A stretch of 7,105 nucleotides of DNA. Origin: Caulobacter sp. B11. GTDB lineage: Bacteria; Pseudomonadota; Alphaproteobacteria; Caulobacterales; Caulobacteraceae. This document shows, piece after piece, positions 5,477 through 7,105 of this stretch (position 1 is its first letter; the number at the start of each line of letters is the position of its first letter). A model generated the notes under the pieces. It searched no databases, was not told the origin of the DNA, and saw only the letters and a list, made by a program, of their open reading frames with translations. The stretch lies in assembly GCF_002737765.1 (NCBI RefSeq), contig NZ_PEGG01000097.1:1-7105 (forward strand), given 5' to 3'. The position numbers and the translations under genes are program-made.

Positions 5477-7105
5477 ATGGACGAGGATTTCCGCAAAGCC
5501 GCTCTGGACTATCACCGGCTGCCGCGTCCCGGGAAACTGGCGATCGAGGCCACCAAGCGCATGGCCACCCAGCGCGATCTGGCGCTGGCCTATTCTCCCG
5601 GCGTCGCCGCCCCGTGCGAGGCCATCGCCGCCGATCCCGACAAGGCTCGTGACTACACCGCGCGCGGCAATCTGGTGGCGGTGATCACCAACGGCACCGC
5701 CGTGCTCGGCCTGGGCAATATCGGCCCCTTGGCCAGCAAGCCGGTGATGGAAGGCAAGGCCGTCCTGTTCAAGAAGTTCGCCGGCATCGATGTCTTCGAC
5801 ATCGAGGTCGACGCCCTGGACCCCGACAAATTCATCGAGGTGGTCGCGGCCCTCGAGCCGACCTTTGGCGGGATCAATCTGGAGGACATCAAGGCCCCGG
5901 AATGTTTCGTCATCGAGCGGGCCCTGCGCAAGCGGATGAAGATCCCGGTCTTCCATGACGACCAGCACGGCACCGCCATCGTCTGCGCCGCCGCCGTCCG
6001 CAATGCGCTGGTGGTCCAAGGCAAGGCCCTCAAGGACGTCAAGCTGGTCACCTCCGGCGCCGGCGCCGCGGCCCTGGCTTGCGTCGACCTGCTGGTCTCG
6101 ATGGGCCTGCCGGTCGAGAACGTCACCCTCACCGACATCAAGGGCGTGGTCTATGCCGGCCGCGACCCGGACATGCCCGACAACATGGCCCGCTACGCCC
6201 GGCCGACCGACGCCCGGGCCTTGCCCGACGTCCTGCCCGGAGCCGACATCTTCCTGGGCCTCTCGGCGCCGCGCGTCTTCAAGGCCGAGTGGCTGCCCCT
6301 GCTGGGTCCCAATCCGCTGATCCTGGCCATGGCCAATCCCGAGCCCGAAATCCTGCCCGAACTGGTCACCGCCGCCCGCCCCGACGCCATCATGGCCACC
6401 GGCCGCAGCGACTATCCCAACCAGGTCAACAATGTCCTGTGCTTCCCGTTCATCTTCCGGGGCGCGCTCGATGTCGGGGCCAGCGAGATCAATGAAGCCA
6501 TGAAGGTGGCCGCCGTCGAGGCGATCGCCGAGCTGGCGCGAGCCGAGGCCAGCGAGGTGGTGGCCAGCGCCTATGGCGGCGCGGCGCCGATGTTCGGCTC
6601 GCAGTACATCATTCCCAAGCCGTTCGACCCCGCGCCTCATCCTGCAGATCGCCCCGGCCGTGGCCAAGGCGGCCATGGACAGCGGCGTCGCCACGCGGCC
6701 GATCGCCGACTTTGACGCCTATCGCGCCGAACTGGAGCTGTTTCGTCTATCGCTCGGGCCAGCTGATGCGCCCGGTGTTCGAGCGGGCCCGCAAGACCCG
6801 GCCCGCGTCGCCTATGCGAGGGCGAGAGGACGAACGCGTGCTGCGCACCGAACCGCGTGCGCGCGCCGTGTCAGACCGTGCTCGACGAGGGCCTGGCCCG
6901 GCCGGTCCTGATCGGCGACCGCGGCCGCATCGCCGCCAAGGTCGAGGCCCTGGGCTTGCGTCTGGACCTGGGCGCCCGCGTCGAGATCCTCGACCCTGCC
7001 GCTGATCACGCGATCTTCGCGCCCTTGACCGCCAGCTATCAGGCCCTGGTCAGCCGCCGCGGGGCATTCCGCCCCTGGCCGCCGAGCGCCGGGTGGCCAA
7101 CCGCC
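5477..7105 (+). CDS. maeB: NADP-dependent malic enzyme MaeB (malic enzyme + phosphotransacetylase-like domain), multiply frameshifted and cut by window edge
   Basis: The enzyme oxidatively decarboxylates malate to pyruvate with NADP+, linking the TCA cycle to pyruvate and NADPH supply in the cytoplasm. Residues 1-385 form a clean malic enzyme domain. Y39 (in [10 protein letters not shown]) and K94 (in [14 protein letters not shown]) are at the catalytic pair. NLEDIK (E136, D137) and HDDQHG (D161/D162) bind the divalent metal. SGAGAAA (193-199) is the nucleotide-binding loop, and MANPEPE and YPNQVNN follow. The start is supported by AAGGA 7 nt upstream. After YIIPKPFDP the given frame leaves the protein and stops at 6713-6715, but the expected sequence continues in other frames ([15 protein letters not shown], then [18 protein letters not shown], then DPARVAYA, then [20 protein letters not shown]). 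It reaches a phosphotransacetylase-like domain typical of long (about 750-aa) MaeB proteins. At least seven small indels lie between 6628 and 6871, and another near 7061. This is probably sequencing error in a real gene. Confidence 0.93.
6832..6867 (+). repeat. Imperfect 18-bp tandem duplication inside maeB
   Basis: Positions 6832-6849 (GAACGCGTGCTGCGCACC) are followed at once by 6850-6867 (GAACCGCGTGCGCGCGCC). The copies differ by two one-base indels and a substitution. Family sequences would have one copy here, encoding ERVLRA before VQTVLDEG. It sits among other indels, so an assembly artefact (two noisy versions of the same 18 bp) is the likely cause; a true slippage duplication is the alternative. 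Confidence 0.6.

Noticed and set aside
5459..6694. 411-aa open frame on the minus strand opposite maeB
   Set aside because: Its product is rich in Gly, Asp, His and Gln, as expected for the antisense of a GC-rich gene, has no recognisable domain, and lies over a clear malic enzyme domain.
6573..6911. 112-aa plus-strand frame as an independent gene
   Set aside because: Its middle part ([15 protein letters not shown] and DPARVAYA) is MaeB protein read in a shifted frame.
1..7105. CRISPR array, tRNA, rRNA, insertion sequence or attachment site
   Set aside because: No regularly spaced repeats, cloverleaf, rRNA segment or transposase motif was seen on either strand.

Overview
The window is GC-rich DNA with strong third-position GC bias, and reads as an alphaproteobacterial chromosome. 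Caulobacterales (Caulobacter/Phenylobacterium type) is the best guess, from protein wording and the short GGGAGAGGG-type intergenic palindrome; this is inference. It holds two divergent transcription units around one control region, all ordinary metabolic genes. I found no defence, mobile or otherwise undescribed system.

Left unit, minus strand, read from about 5270 down to 1: uraH (5-hydroxyisourate hydrolase, 5110-4763), xdhA (4762-3315, iron-sulfur/FAD subunit of xanthine dehydrogenase, broken by an apparent one-base deletion near 3410), xdhB (3322-986, molybdopterin subunit) and xdhC (957 to beyond position 1, cofactor-insertion chaperone, cut by the window edge). The genes abut or overlap: uraH stop/xdhA start is TAG-ATG with no gap, the repaired xdhA stop lies 2 nt from the xdhB start, and xdhB-xdhC are 28 nt apart. 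XdhA and XdhB form the enzyme that oxidises hypoxanthine to xanthine to urate, XdhC loads the sulfurated molybdenum cofactor, and UraH acts on the product of urate oxidation. The urate oxidase itself and OHCU decarboxylase are not in the window.

Control region, 5111-5476: it contains an AT-rich patch with an exact TATAAT on the minus strand, a 6+6 bp palindrome overlapping it, a T-N11-A dyad of LysR-regulator type about 57 bp upstream of the predicted start, a cluster of AACGG/CCGTT half-sites nearer the plus-strand gene, and a possible 10-codon leader ORF overlapping the uraH start by four bases.

Right unit, plus strand: maeB (5477 to beyond 7105), an NADP-type malic enzyme with a C-terminal phosphotransacetylase-like domain. 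Its malic enzyme domain is clean. From 6628 onward the frame is broken repeatedly by single-base indels and a small tandem duplication while the encoded protein stays recognisable across frames. This pattern fits poor sequence at a contig end better than a decayed gene.
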